A stretch of DNA of 64,000 nucleotides. Origin: JAXMDC01 sp046349035 (lineage in GTDB: Bacteria; Pseudomonadota; Alphaproteobacteria; Rhizobiales; Kaistiaceae). Below the pieces are notes generated by a model. It ran no database searches and was not told where the DNA came from. It saw only the letters and a list, made by a program, of their open reading frames with translations. Below, one piece after another: positions 43,664 through 54,975 of this stretch. Location: NCBI GenBank assembly GCA_046349035.1, contig JAXMDC010000002.1, positions 558,001 through 622,000 on the forward strand, in the 5' to 3' direction. Position 1 is the first letter of the stretch, and every line of letters begins with the position of its first letter. The position numbers and the translations under genes were made by a program.

Positions 43664-44467
43664 ATGAAATTCGCGGTTTGGACAGGTCTGGCAGTTGCGG
43701 GTTGCGTGGGGATTGCTCCTGCACTTGCAGCCGACGCGGGTCGGTACTATCCGCCAGCCGCGAGCCGCGCTCCCGCCGTTTACGGGCCGGGGCCGCTGAT
43801 CACCGGCAACATCGAACTTTATTTCGGCACTGAAGACCCGACCTCGGGCGGCGCCGGATCGATTGTCGGCGGCGCCGGTCGCGTTAATATGCCTTTGACG
43901 ATGGACTGGAGCCTGCAGCTCGACGCTTATGGCTCCTCGTCCTCAAGCTCGCTCTCGGCTTCTCAGGCGGGCGTGACCGCGCATTTCTACCGTCGCGATC
44001 CCAACGCTTACGCGATCGGCTTCTTCGTCGGCTACACCAGCACCAACACCGTCGGCACGACGAGTGGACCGCTGATCGGCGCTGAAGGCCAGATCTACAA
44101 CGGCCCGCTGACGCTGGGTGCCGACGTCTCGGTCGCCAACCTGAGCAACGGCGTAGATACCGTCGTCAACCTGCACGGCCAGGCGCGCTTCTACCTGATG
44201 CCGAACTTCAAGCTGCAGGCCGATGCCGCCCACGCCAGCGTCAGTGGCGGCAACGACGTCACCTCGCTCGGGGTCAGCGCCGAGTACCGTTTCACTAATA
44301 CGCCGTTCAGCCTCTTTGGCGCCGGCCGCTGGGACCATGCGACTGGGCTCAACGTGACGACCGGCGTGATCGGCGGCCGCCTCTTCTTCGATCCGCCGGG
44401 CGCAACGCTACAGAGCCACGAACGGAGCGGCGCCGGCTGGCTGGTGTCGCCGGGCCTGCGCTTCTAG
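43664..44467 (+). CDS. Predicted outer-membrane beta-barrel protein
   Basis: 267 residues from the ATG at 43664 (GGGAGAGG upstream). Signal peptide (MKFAVWTGLAVAGCVGIAPALA|AD). The mature chain shows alternating strands such as WSLQLDAYGSSS, YAIGFFVGYTSTNTVG, LTLGADVSVANLSNG, ARFYLMPNFKLQADAAHASV and SLGVSAEYRF, and it ends in ...LRF, the aromatic C-terminus that the BAM complex recognises. Probably a porin-like or surface barrel of about 10-12 strands; I do not recognise the family. It has its own strong promoter and terminator. Confidence 0.78.
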   Translation: MKFAVWTGLAVAGCVGIAPALAADAGRYYPPAASRAPAVYGPGPLITGNIELYFGTEDPTSGGAGSIVGGAGRVNMPLTMDWSLQLDAYGSSSSSSLSASQAGVTAHFYRRDPNAYAIGFFVGYTSTNTVGTTSGPLIGAEGQIYNGPLTLGADVSVANLSNGVDTVVNLHGQARFYLMPNFKLQADAAHASVSGGNDVTSLGVSAEYRFTNTPFSLFGAGRWDHATGLNVTTGVIGGRLFFDPPGATLQSHERSGAGWLVSPGLRF

Positions 44468-44490
44468 GCGCTCCGACAATAGGGGTTTTC

Positions 44491-44521
44491 AAGGCCGCCG
44501 GCCCTGCCGGCGGCCTTTTCG
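44491..44521 (+). terminator. Terminator of the outer-membrane protein gene
   Basis: A 12-bp perfect stem (AAGGCCGCCGGC / GCCGGCGGCCTT), 3-base loop, then TTTTC. Confidence 0.9.
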
Positions 44522-44535
44522 TTTGCCCAACGCGC

Positions 44536-44568
44536 AACAAAAAAGGGGCGCCGCAAGGGCGCCCCTTT
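44536..44568 (-). terminator. Terminator of glnA
   Basis: An 11-bp perfect stem (44542-44552 with 44558-44568, arm AAAGGGGCGCC), 5-base loop; on the minus strand it is followed by TTTTTTGTTG. It lies about 23 bp past the glnA stop. Confidence 0.93.
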
Positions 44569-44590
44569 GGCCGTGGTCGAAAGCGACCGC

Positions 44591-46000
44591 CTAGACCGAG
44601 TAGTAGAGTTCGAACTCGATCGGATGCGGCGTGTGCTCGAAGCGGATCACGTCTTCCATCCGCAGCTCGATGTAGGAGTCGATGAGGTCGTCGGTGAAGA
44701 CGTCGCCGGCCTTGAGGAAGGCGCGGTCCTTGTCGAGATTGCCCAGCGCCTCGCGCAGCGATCCGCACACCGTCGGAATCTTCTTCAGTTCGCGCGGCGG
44801 CAGATCGTATAGGTTCTTGTCCATCGCCTGGCCGGGGTCGATCTTGTTCATGATGCCGTCGAGGCCGGCCATCAGCATCGCCGCAAAGCCGAGATACGGG
44901 TTGGCGGCGGGATCGGGGAAGCGAACCTCGACGCGCTTGGCCTTCGGGTTGCTCGTCACCGGGATGCGGCAGGAGGCCGAGCGGTTACGCGAGGAGTAGG
45001 CGAGCAGCACCGGCGCCTCGTAGCCCGGCACCAGACGCTTGTAGGAGTTGGTGGTCGGATTGGTGAAGGCGTTGATCGCCCGGGCGTGCTTGATGATGCC
45101 GCCGATATAGTAGAGGCACTCCTGCGACAGGTCGGCGTACATCTTGCCGGCGAAGAGCGGCTTGCCCGCCTTCCAGATCGACTGGTGGACGTGCATGCCC
45201 GAGCCGTTGTCGCCGTAGATCGGCTTCGGCATGAAAGTCGCCGTCTTGCCGTAGCTCTGCGCGACATTGTGGATGCAGTACTTATAAATCTGCATCGAGT
45301 CGGCCATCTTCACCAGCGTGTCGAACTTCATGCCGAGCTCGTGCTGGGCGGAGGCGACCTCGTGGTGGTGCTTCTCGACCTTGACCCCCATCGAGGCCAT
45401 CGCCGCCAGCATGTCGGAGCGCATGTCCTGCGCCGAATCCTGCGGCGGCACCGGGAAGTAGCCCTGCTTGATGCGGATGCGGTGGCCGAGATTGCCGCCC
45501 TCGTAGTCGGTCGGCGAGTTGATCGGCAGTTCGATGTCGTCGATGACGAAGCCAGTGTTGTACGGCGTCGCCGAATAGCGGATGTCGTCGAAAACGAAAA
45601 ACTCGGCTTCCGGGCCGACGAAGATCGTGTCGCCAATCTTGCTCTGCTTGAGGAAGGCTTCGGCCTTCTTGGCGATCGAGCGCGGATCGCGGCCGTAAGC
45701 CTCACCGGTCAGCGGCTCCAGCACGTCGCACACGATCGACATCGTCGTCTGGGCGAAGAACGGGTCGATGGTGCAAGTGTTGGGGTCCGGCATCAGCATC
45801 ATGTCGGACTCGTTGATCGCCTTCCAGCCGGCGATGGACGAGCCGTCGAACATGATCCCCTCGGCGAACACCTCCTCATCGATCATCGTGATGTCGAAGG
45901 TGACGTGCTGCCACTTGCCGCGCGGATCGGTGAAACGGAAGTCGACATATTTGACGTCCTTCGCCTTGATCTGTGCGAGGACTTCTTTGGCGGTCGTCAT
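44591..46000 (-). CDS. glnA: Glutamine synthetase type I (GSI-beta)
   Basis: 469 residues, the standard length. It makes glutamine from glutamate, ammonia and ATP as a dodecamer. Metal and ATP-site motifs are present: FVGPEAEFFVFDD, GSGMHVHQSIW and NPTTNSYKRLVPGYEAP. The adenylylation Tyr is in KNLYDLPP near residue 398, so activity is expected to be controlled by the adenylyltransferase GlnE and PII. AGAAGGAACC precedes the start. It is 90 bp downstream of glnB on the same strand. Confidence 0.98.
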   Translation of the reverse strand: MTTAKEVLAQIKAKDVKYVDFRFTDPRGKWQHVTFDITMIDEEVFAEGIMFDGSSIAGWKAINESDMMLMPDPNTCTIDPFFAQTTMSIVCDVLEPLTGEAYGRDPRSIAKKAEAFLKQSKIGDTIFVGPEAEFFVFDDIRYSATPYNTGFVIDDIELPINSPTDYEGGNLGHRIRIKQGYFPVPPQDSAQDMRSDMLAAMASMGVKVEKHHHEVASAQHELGMKFDTLVKMADSMQIYKYCIHNVAQSYGKTATFMPKPIYGDNGSGMHVHQSIWKAGKPLFAGKMYADLSQECLYYIGGIIKHARAINAFTNPTTNSYKRLVPGYEAPVLLAYSSRNRSASCRIPVTSNPKAKRVEVRFPDPAANPYLGFAAMLMAGLDGIMNKIDPGQAMDKNLYDLPPRELKKIPTVCGSLREALGNLDKDRAFLKAGDVFTDDLIDSYIELRMEDVIRFEHTPHPIEFELYYSV

Positions 46001-46090
46001 GCGAAAGGTTCCTTCTTCCCAGTCTCTCAGGTCTTACCGTCGCACGACGCCAGCCTGCCGCTGCCCCCCGTGCCGTCGGATGCTCAAAAG

Positions 46091-46429
46091 TCAGATGGCG
46101 TCGAGGCCGCTTTCCCCGGTGCGTATGCGGATCGCGTCCTCGACCGTATAGACAAAGATCTTGCCGTCGCCGATGCGGCCCGTCTGGGCGGCGCGGCGGA
46201 TCGCGTCGATGGCGCGCTCCACCATTTCATCGGGCAGCACGATTTCGATTTTCACCTTGGGCAGGAAATCGACGACATATTCGGCGCCGCGATAGAGTTC
46301 CGTGTGACCTTTCTGGCGGCCGAAACCCTTGGCCTCGGTAACCGTGATACCTTGAAGGCCAACCTCCTGAAGCGCTTCCTTTACTTCATCAAGCTTGAAC
46401 GGCTTGATGATCGCTTCGATCTTCTTCAT
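46091..46429 (-). CDS. glnB: Nitrogen regulatory protein PII
   Basis: 112 residues, the standard length. MKKIEAIIKPFKLDEVKEAL opens the chain; the T-loop holds the uridylylation site Tyr51 (ELYRGAEY); the signature RTGESGLDAI closes it. PII senses 2-oxoglutarate, ATP/ADP and glutamine and controls GlnE, NtrB and others. Pairing upstream of glnA is common in alphaproteobacteria and marks this as GlnB, not GlnK, since no amtB is present. A sigma-54-type promoter and a structured leader lie upstream. Confidence 0.97.
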   Translation of the reverse strand: MKKIEAIIKPFKLDEVKEALQEVGLQGITVTEAKGFGRQKGHTELYRGAEYVVDFLPKVKIEIVLPDEMVERAIDAIRRAAQTGRIGDGKIFVYTVEDAIRIRTGESGLDAI

Positions 46430-46489
46430 TGCAACTCGTGCTCCGGAACTGCGCGGCCGGACGAACCGCACCGCGCCCTGGACGTGAAC

Positions 46490-46505
46490 TGCATGCCCTA
46501 TGCCA
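46490..46505 (-). promoter_or_regulatory. Candidate sigma-54 (-24/-12) promoter of glnB
   Basis: Minus strand TGGCATAGGGCATGCA: the GG and GC doublets are exactly 10 bp apart, and the flanks match TGGCAY-N5-WTGCA. Transcription would start near 46478, about 50 bp before the glnB ATG. Nitrogen-regulated glnB genes in alphaproteobacteria commonly use this promoter type. Confidence 0.5.
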
Positions 46506-46534
46506 TCGGTCGGAAACGCCGCAAAGCCCCCTTG

Positions 46535-46564
46535 GCGGCAACTGCTGTTGCCGCGGTGCGGCAA
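46535..46564 (-). other. Overlapping inverted repeats upstream of glnB
   Basis: The heptamer GCGGCAA occurs at 46535-46541 and 46558-46564, and its exact complement TTGCCGC at 46548-46554. The central copy can pair with either neighbour (loops of 6 or 3 bases), so two hairpins exclude each other. The block lies upstream of the proposed sigma-54 site, where an activator such as NtrC would bind; if a further upstream promoter is used it would lie in the leader RNA. Confidence 0.45.
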
Positions 46565-46600
46565 ATCACACACAGCAAACGGCTTCGTCTAGCACAGGAT

Positions 46601-46616
46601 TTGGGCACTTGCCCAA
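46601..46616. promoter_or_regulatory. Palindrome between glnB and nnr
   Basis: TTGGGCACTTGCCCAA, a perfect 7-bp inverted repeat around a 2-base centre, lies in the divergent gap between glnB and nnr. It could be an operator for either gene. Confidence 0.4.
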
Positions 46617-46656
46617 GAATTAAGCAGTGCTGTGGCCGTTTCGAAGGCGCATACGC

Positions 46657-48231
46657 ATGACCCGCGAGGAGCCGCTCGAAATCCTTTCACCGGCTGAGAT
46701 GGCCGTCGCCGACGCCGCGACGATAGCGGCTGGGACCCCCGGAATCGTCCTCATGGAACGGGCGGGGAGGGCCGTCGCACGGAAGGCGGCGGAGATGGCG
46801 CCGGGCGCTCGCGTCGTCGTTCTCGCCGGCACCGGCAACAATGGCGGGGACGGCTTCATCGCGGCGCGCTATCTGCGCGACGCCGGCTACCGCGTGACCG
46901 TCGCCCTGCATGGCGCGCCGCAGGCGATGCGCGGCGATGCCGCACGCGCCGCGGCCGCGTTTGCGGGTGTTGTGACCACCGCTGAACCGTCGCTGCTTGT
47001 CGGCGCCGATCTGGTCGTCGATGCGCTTTACGGCGCCGGCTTCCGGCCGCCGCTGCGGCCCGATGCCCTGAGCCTCGTCCATGCCGCCAATGGCAGCGCG
47101 GCACGCATCCTTGCCGTCGACCTGCCGAGCGGCATCGACGGCGCGAGCGGCAAGGCGACGCCGCTGCCCCCGCCAAGCAACGCCGTTCCCGGTGCAGGAA
47201 AGCTGGCACAGGCGCGGCAAAGCCGCGTCGGGCTCGATGCCGGCACCGCCATAATTGCCGATGCCACCATAACCTTCGCCCGAAGGAAGCCGGGCCACAT
47301 CCTCCTTCCCGGGCGCCTCTGCTGTGGACCGGTCACCGTCGCCGACATCGGCATTGGAGCGGACGCGGTCGCTGCCGCGGGGGCCAAGACTTACGTCAAT
47401 CGCCCCGCGCTTTGGCGAGCCGGCCTCCCGGCCCTCCATGCCTCCGCGCACAAATATCGGCGTGGCCACCTGGCAGTCCTCTGCGGTCCGCCGCACCATA
47501 CCGGCGCCGCGCGGCTTGCCGCAGTCGCCGGTCTGCGGATGGGGGCGGGGCTCGTCACGCTGTGCGGGACCCAAGAGTCGATCGACGAGGCGGCGACGCA
47601 GCTCACTGCCGTGATGTTGCGTAGCGTGGACGGTGCCGAAGACCTCAAAGCCATGCTGAGCGATCGGCGATTCACTGCGATGGTCATCGGCCCGGCCTCC
47701 GGGGTCGGCGAGTCCACCCGGGCCAATGTGATCGCGGCGCTGTCCGAACCGGCCGCGACGGTCATCGACGCGGATGCCCTGACCAGCTTCGCCGCGAACC
47801 CGGACGTTTTGTTCCACGCAGTCCGCGCCCGCCCGCACCAGATTCCGACGGTGTTCACGCCGCATGAAGGCGAGTTTGCACGCCTCTTTTCCGATCTAGC
47901 TGCCAAGCCATCCAAGCTCGATCGGGCCCGACTTGCCGCCGAGCGCTCCGGCGCGTTTGTTGTCCTCAAGGGTGCCGATACCGTGGTAGCCGCGCCGGAT
48001 GGCAAGGCGGCGATCGCCGACAACGCGCCGCCGAGCCTCGCCACTGCCGGCTCGGGCGACGTGCTGGCCGGTATGATCGGCGGCCTTCTCGCTCAGGGGG
48101 TTGCCGGCTTCTCCGCGGCGGCGGCGGCGGTCTACCTCCATGGCGAGGCCGCTGCGGGCCTCGGCCCGGGCACGATCGCCGACGACCTTGCCGGTGGCAT
48201 CCCTTCCGCACTTGCCGCGCTTGGCCCCTGA
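46657..48231 (+). CDS. nnr: Bifunctional NAD(P)HX epimerase/dehydratase
   Basis: 524 residues from the ATG at 46657 (GAAGG nine bases upstream); a GTG ten codons earlier is an alternative. The N-terminal epimerase (YjeF_N, about 1-215) has GTGNNGGDGFIAARYL, and the C-terminal ADP/ATP-dependent dehydratase (about 240-520) has FTPHEGEFARLF, VLKGADTVVAAPDG and the key ATAGSGDVLAGMIGGLLAQG. Together they repair hydrated NADH and NADPH. It is divergent from glnB, as in many Rhizobiales. Confidence 0.95.
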   Translation: MTREEPLEILSPAEMAVADAATIAAGTPGIVLMERAGRAVARKAAEMAPGARVVVLAGTGNNGGDGFIAARYLRDAGYRVTVALHGAPQAMRGDAARAAAAFAGVVTTAEPSLLVGADLVVDALYGAGFRPPLRPDALSLVHAANGSAARILAVDLPSGIDGASGKATPLPPPSNAVPGAGKLAQARQSRVGLDAGTAIIADATITFARRKPGHILLPGRLCCGPVTVADIGIGADAVAAAGAKTYVNRPALWRAGLPALHASAHKYRRGHLAVLCGPPHHTGAARLAAVAGLRMGAGLVTLCGTQESIDEAATQLTAVMLRSVDGAEDLKAMLSDRRFTAMVIGPASGVGESTRANVIAALSEPAATVIDADALTSFAANPDVLFHAVRARPHQIPTVFTPHEGEFARLFSDLAAKPSKLDRARLAAERSGAFVVLKGADTVVAAPDGKAAIADNAPPSLATAGSGDVLAGMIGGLLAQGVAGFSAAAAAVYLHGEAAAGLGPGTIADDLAGGIPSALAALGP

Positions 48232-48303
48232 ACCGCTTGCAAAACCGAGCGTTTCTGCCGCATCGATTGCCGGTCCGGGCAAAGGAATCCAACCGTTTTC
48301 CGT

Positions 48304-48331
48304 TTGCGCCCCGGTTGGCCGATGTTATAGA
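48304..48331 (+). promoter_or_regulatory. Promoter of tRNA-Leu
   Basis: -35 TTGCGC and -10 TATAGA with a 16-bp spacer, 36 bp before the tRNA 5' end. Confidence 0.55.
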
Positions 48332-48367
48332 GGCCGCGCCCTTGGCGGCGGCTTTGCCGCGAGCCGG

Positions 48368-48452
48368 GCGGGCGTGGCGGAACTGGTAGACGCGCTGGAT
48401 TTAGGTTCCAGTGGCTTCGGCCGTGGGGGTTCAAGTCCCTCCGCCCGCACCA
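48368..48452 (+). tRNA. tRNA-Leu (TAG)
   Basis: 85 bases including CCA, a class II tRNA with a long variable arm. Acceptor GCGGGCG/CGCCCGC; the anticodon loop TTTAGGT gives TAG; T-arm GGGGTTCAAGTCCCT. Confidence 0.97.
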
Positions 48453-48512
48453 GATTGCCCTGGCGTGGTTGGCGAGTGTGACCGGCGAGATGCCGGCGAA
48501 GGCGGGAGTGCG

Positions 48513-49868
48513 ATGGAGATTACCGAGACCGTGGCCGATGGGCTGAAGCGCGAGATCAAGGTTGTGATCCCGCGTTCCGAACTGGACAGCCGCCTGACCA
48601 GCCGGCTGGAGCAGATCAAGGCCAATGTCCGCCTGCCTGGTTTCCGCCCCGGCAAGGTCCCGGTCGCGCATCTGCGCCGCGCTTATGGCAAGGCCGAGAT
48701 GGCGCAGGTGGTGAACGACCTCCTCGCCGAAAATCTCCGCAAGATGCTGGCCGATCGCGGCGAGCGCGCCGCAACCCAGCCGAATTACGAACTCCCCGAG
48801 GACCAGGCCGAAACCGAGCGCATCCTCTCCGGCCAGGCCGATCTCGCCTACGCCATGAAGTTTGAGGTGCTGCCGAACTTCGAGGTTGCCGATGTCAGCG
48901 GCGTGAAGCTCGAGCGCCCGGTCGCCAGCGTCAGCGACGACGACGTCGACGCCGAGATCAAGACCCTGGCCGAGACCGCACGGCCGTTCAAGGCCACCGA
49001 CAAGGCCGCGGAGACCGGCGACCGCTTGCAGATTTCCTTTCTCGGCAAGATCGCCGGCGAGCCTTTCGAGGGCGGCGCGGCCGACGACTATCAGATCCGC
49101 CTCGGCTCCGGTCAGTTCATCCCAGGCTTCGAGGAGCAGCTGGTCGGCACCCGCGCCGGCGAGCGCCGCGTGGTGAACGTGACTTTCCCGGCCGACTATC
49201 GCGCGACCCAGTTGGCTGGCAAGGCCGCGACTTTCGAGGTGACGGTCAAGGAGGTCGCCGCCCCCGGCGAGATCGCCATCAACGACGAGCTGGCCACGCA
49301 GCTCGGCGTCGAGTCGCTGGGTAAGCTTCGCCAGACCGTGCGCGATCAGCTGGAGCAGCGCTATCGCTTTCAGAGCCGCCAGAAGGTCAAGCGGCAACTG
49401 CTCGACCGGCTCGACGGTATGCACGCCTTCGACCTCCCGCCGACCATGGTGGAGCAGGAATTCGCCAACATTTGGAAGCAGGTCGCCGATGAGATGGCCG
49501 CGACCAGCAAGAGCTTTGCCGATGTCGGCACGACGGAGGAAGAGGCCCGCGCTGATTATCGCAAGATCGCCGAGCGCCGCGTTCGCCTTGGTCTCGTCCT
49601 GTCGTCGATCGGCGAAAAGCAACGAATCGAGATCGCCGACGAGGAAGTGCAGCGCGCGCTGACGGCACAGATGCGGCAGTTCCCCGGCCAGGAGCGGCAG
49701 ATCTACGACTACTACCGTAATAATCCCGATGCTCTTGCCGGCCTGCGCGCGCCGATCTTTGAGGAGAAGGTCGTCGATTACTTGCTGGACATCGCTCAGG
49801 TGGCTGAGAAGCCGGTGAGCAAAGAAGAACTGATGGCCGACGATGTCGAGGAAGGGAAGGGCGCCTGA
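48513..49868 (+). CDS. tig: Trigger factor (ribosome-bound chaperone/prolyl isomerase)
   Basis: 451 residues from the ATG at 48513 (GGGAG upstream). The ribosome-binding signature is RLPGFRPGKVPVAHLRRAYG. The FKBP-type isomerase domain follows (about 155-245, GDRLQISFLGKIAGEPFEGG), then the helical C-terminal chaperone arms. It meets nascent chains at the ribosome exit. It heads the tig-clpP-clpX-lon block and lies 60 bp after tRNA-Leu, so part of its transcription may come from the tRNA promoter. Confidence 0.97.
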   Translation: MEITETVADGLKREIKVVIPRSELDSRLTSRLEQIKANVRLPGFRPGKVPVAHLRRAYGKAEMAQVVNDLLAENLRKMLADRGERAATQPNYELPEDQAETERILSGQADLAYAMKFEVLPNFEVADVSGVKLERPVASVSDDDVDAEIKTLAETARPFKATDKAAETGDRLQISFLGKIAGEPFEGGAADDYQIRLGSGQFIPGFEEQLVGTRAGERRVVNVTFPADYRATQLAGKAATFEVTVKEVAAPGEIAINDELATQLGVESLGKLRQTVRDQLEQRYRFQSRQKVKRQLLDRLDGMHAFDLPPTMVEQEFANIWKQVADEMAATSKSFADVGTTEEEARADYRKIAERRVRLGLVLSSIGEKQRIEIADEEVQRALTAQMRQFPGQERQIYDYYRNNPDALAGLRAPIFEEKVVDYLLDIAQVAEKPVSKEELMADDVEEGKGA

Positions 49869-49875
49869 CCTCGGC

Positions 49876-49912
49876 GAGGAACCCCGGCAAGGCCGGCGTT
49901 TGTTCCTCTTTA
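49876..49912 (+). terminator. Possible terminator after tig
   Basis: GAGGAAC (49876) pairs with GTTCCTC (49902), with an inner GC-rich hairpin, followed by TTTAA. The T-run is short, so it may only attenuate read-through into clpP. Confidence 0.4.
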
Positions 49913-50007
49913 AGGAGGCGGCGCTAGGCCCTATCTAGGAAGCGAAGTGAGTCCGGGGGGAGGAGCCCTCCCCGGCCTTATGTGCGGCGGCTTCGATAAG
50001 GACCAGG

Positions 50008-50643
50008 ATGCGCGACCCCGTCGACTACGCGATGAACACGATGGTGCCGATGGTGGTCGAACAGACCAACCGCGGCGAGCGTGCCTACGACATCTATTCG
50101 CGGCTCCTCAAGGAACGCGTCATCTTCGTGATTGGGCCGATCGAGGACCATGGCGCTGCGGTGATCACCGCGCAGCTGCTCTTTCTGGAGGCTGAAAACC
50201 CCAAGAAAGAGATCTCTATGTACATCAACTCGCCGGGCGGCATCGTCACGTCGGGAATGGCGATCTACGACACCATGCAGTTCATCAAGCCGCCGGTGTC
50301 GACCCTTTGCATCGGTCAGGCGGCTTCGATGGCTTCGCTCCTGCTCTGTGCCGGTGAAAAGGGGGCACGATATGCCCTGCCCAATGCCCGCATTCTGCTG
50401 CACCAGCCCTCGGGCGGGTTCCAGGGCCAGGCGTCGGATATCGAGCGCCATGCCGAAGACATTATTAAGATGAAGCGGAAGCTCAACGAGGTATACGTCA
50501 AGCATACCGGCCAGAATTACGAGGTGGTTGAGCGGACCCTTGATCGTGACTATTTCATGAGTGCGACAGAGGCCAAGGATTTCGGATTGATCGATCGCGT
50601 TATGGCCACCCGGGCCGAGGCCGAGGCGGCTCCCGCCCGTTGA
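50008..50643 (+). CDS. clpP: ATP-dependent Clp protease proteolytic subunit
   Basis: 211 residues. The serine-protease triad is in place: Ser107 (GQAASMAS), His132 (LHQPSGG) and an Asp near residue 181 (LDRDYF). The chain includes MYINSPGGIVTSGMAIYDTMQ, typical of ClpP. It forms a 14-mer chamber that degrades proteins unfolded by ClpX or ClpA; in alphaproteobacteria this includes cell-cycle regulators. It is 228 bp upstream of clpX. Confidence 0.97.
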   Translation: MRDPVDYAMNTMVPMVVEQTNRGERAYDIYSRLLKERVIFVIGPIEDHGAAVITAQLLFLEAENPKKEISMYINSPGGIVTSGMAIYDTMQFIKPPVSTLCIGQAASMASLLLCAGEKGARYALPNARILLHQPSGGFQGQASDIERHAEDIIKMKRKLNEVYVKHTGQNYEVVERTLDRDYFMSATEAKDFGLIDRVMATRAEAEAAPAR

Positions 50644-50871
50644 GGGTGAGGCCCTTCAGCTTTGCGGTACTTAGGGAATTCGCTGGCAGGCACGTTAAAC
50701 ATCTCTTGAACAAATCGAGCTTAGCTTGATTGGAATGGTAGCGTTGAGTTGCGCCCGCCACCGGGATGGCTAATGTCCGAGACGGAGTCGCGTCAGCCAA
50801 ACGCCGCTCCACGCCGCTCTCACCTTTCGAGGAGGCGCGGCCGATGAGCGTCACCAGATGAGCTTCAGCAG

Positions 50872-52131
50872 ATGAGCAAAGTCACCGGTTCCGACGCCAA
50901 GAACACCCTCTACTGCTCGTTCTGCGGCAAGAGCCAGCACGAGGTGCGCAAGCTCATTGCCGGCCCGACCGTGTTCATCTGCGATGAATGCGTCGAGCTG
51001 TGCATGGACATCATCCGTGAGGAATCGAAGTCCTCGCTGGTGAAATCGCGCGACGGCGTGCCGACCCCGAAGGATATCTGCCAGGTTCTCGACGACTACG
51101 TCATCGGCCAGACCCACGCCAAGAAGGTCCTCTCGGTCGCGGTCCACAACCACTACAAGCGGCTCAACCACGCTGCCAAGAACAATGACGTCGAGCTTGC
51201 CAAGTCCAACATCCTGCTGATCGGCCCGACCGGCTGCGGCAAGACGCTGCTGGCGCAGACGCTGGCTCGCATCCTCGACGTGCCCTTCACCATGGCCGAC
51301 GCCACCACCCTGACCGAGGCGGGCTATGTCGGCGAGGACGTCGAGAACATCATTCTGAAGCTGCTGCAGAACGCCGACTACAACGTCGAGCGGGCGCAGC
51401 GCGGCATCGTCTATATCGACGAGGTCGACAAGATCAGCCGCAAGTCCGACAACCCGTCGATCACCCGCGACGTGTCCGGCGAAGGCGTGCAGCAGGCCCT
51501 TCTGAAGATCATGGAGGGCACGATCGCCAGCGTCCCGCCTCAGGGCGGCCGCAAGCACCCGCAGCAGGAATTTCTGCAGGTCGACACCACCAACATCCTC
51601 TTCATCTGCGGCGGCGCCTTCGCCGGCTTGGAGCGCATCATCTCCGACCGCGGCCGCGGCACATCGATCGGCTTCGGTGCCAAGGTGGCGGCGCCCGAGG
51701 ATCGGCGCACTGGTGAACTGCTCCGGGCGGTCGAGCCTGAGGACCTCCTGAAGTTCGGCCTCATCCCCGAATTCGTCGGCCGTCTGCCGGTCCTGGCGAC
51801 CCTGGAAGACCTCGACGAAGATGCGCTGATCAAGATCCTGACCGAACCGAAGAACGCGCTGGTCAAGCAATACCAGCGGTTGTTCGACATGGAGGGCGTG
51901 GAACTCTCCATCCATGAGGGCGCCCTGTCGGTGATTGCCCGGAAGGCGATCGAACGCAAGACCGGCGCCCGCGGCCTGCGCTCCATCATGGAGGCGATCC
52001 TGCTCGACACGATGTTCGACCTGCCGGCCCTGGCAGGCGTTCAGGAGGTCGTCATTTCCTCGGAAGTGGCCGAAGGTGGCTCGCGCCCGCTCTACATCTA
52101 CTCAGAGCGCGCAGGAGATGTGACCGCCTAG
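50872..52131 (+). CDS. clpX: ATP-dependent Clp protease unfoldase subunit ClpX
   Basis: 419 residues. An N-terminal C4 zinc finger (YCSFCGKSQHEVRKL...FICDECVELC) is followed by the AAA+ module: Walker A GPTGCGKTLL, Walker B VYIDEVDKI and sensor 2 GARGLRSIME. It unfolds tagged substrates for ClpP. Order clpP-clpX-lon is conserved. The gap before it is not coding. Confidence 0.98.
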   Translation: MSKVTGSDAKNTLYCSFCGKSQHEVRKLIAGPTVFICDECVELCMDIIREESKSSLVKSRDGVPTPKDICQVLDDYVIGQTHAKKVLSVAVHNHYKRLNHAAKNNDVELAKSNILLIGPTGCGKTLLAQTLARILDVPFTMADATTLTEAGYVGEDVENIILKLLQNADYNVERAQRGIVYIDEVDKISRKSDNPSITRDVSGEGVQQALLKIMEGTIASVPPQGGRKHPQQEFLQVDTTNILFICGGAFAGLERIISDRGRGTSIGFGAKVAAPEDRRTGELLRAVEPEDLLKFGLIPEFVGRLPVLATLEDLDEDALIKILTEPKNALVKQYQRLFDMEGVELSIHEGALSVIARKAIERKTGARGLRSIMEAILLDTMFDLPALAGVQEVVISSEVAEGGSRPLYIYSERAGDVTA

Positions 52132-52160
52132 CCACTATTCACGGCTAGGTGACGCGCCGC

Positions 52161-52194
52161 CTTGACTTGGCCGCACCCCGTCTCCACCTATTGT
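52161..52194 (+). promoter_or_regulatory. Candidate heat-shock-type promoter of lon
   Basis: CTTGAC at 52161 and CCACCTAT at 52184-52191 sit about 17 bp apart in the lon leader. The first box fits a sigma-32 -35, while the second is a poor match; lon is commonly under sigma-32, hence the proposal. Confidence 0.3.
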
Positions 52195-52344
52195 GTCAGC
52201 CTAACTTCCGCCGATTCAGGCTGGAAACTCTTAGCGGCGTAAGGACTTACTCCGTCCTGGACGGCGTAGCGTCTGAGTTCCGATTTGCCCGCATTCCCCC
52301 GGCTGGGCGATAACCGCGAAGCTGGGCGAGGAAAGGAACCTGCA

Positions 52345-54762
<2,418 letters not shown>

Positions 54763-54795
54763 ATTAACCGGCCGTTAAGGTTGCTCGGAAGAAAC

Positions 54796-54822
54796 GCCCC
54801 CGAAAGGGGGCTTTTCTTTTTT
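54796..54822 (+). terminator. Terminator of lon
   Basis: GCCCCC-GAAA-GGGGGC tetraloop hairpin followed by TTTTCTTTTTT. Confidence 0.95.
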
Positions 54823-54975
54823 CCGGCTTGTTGCGTTGAGGCCTCACTCCTGTGAAAAAGCGCGGTTTTCCGGGCTTTTTGTCTTGCCTCGTTGAGCGAA
54901 TAGCAAGAGTGTCCGGGCGAGTCTCACTGGGCGGTGCGTAGCGGGAACCGCCATTTCCACGAAAGGAACTGCAGG

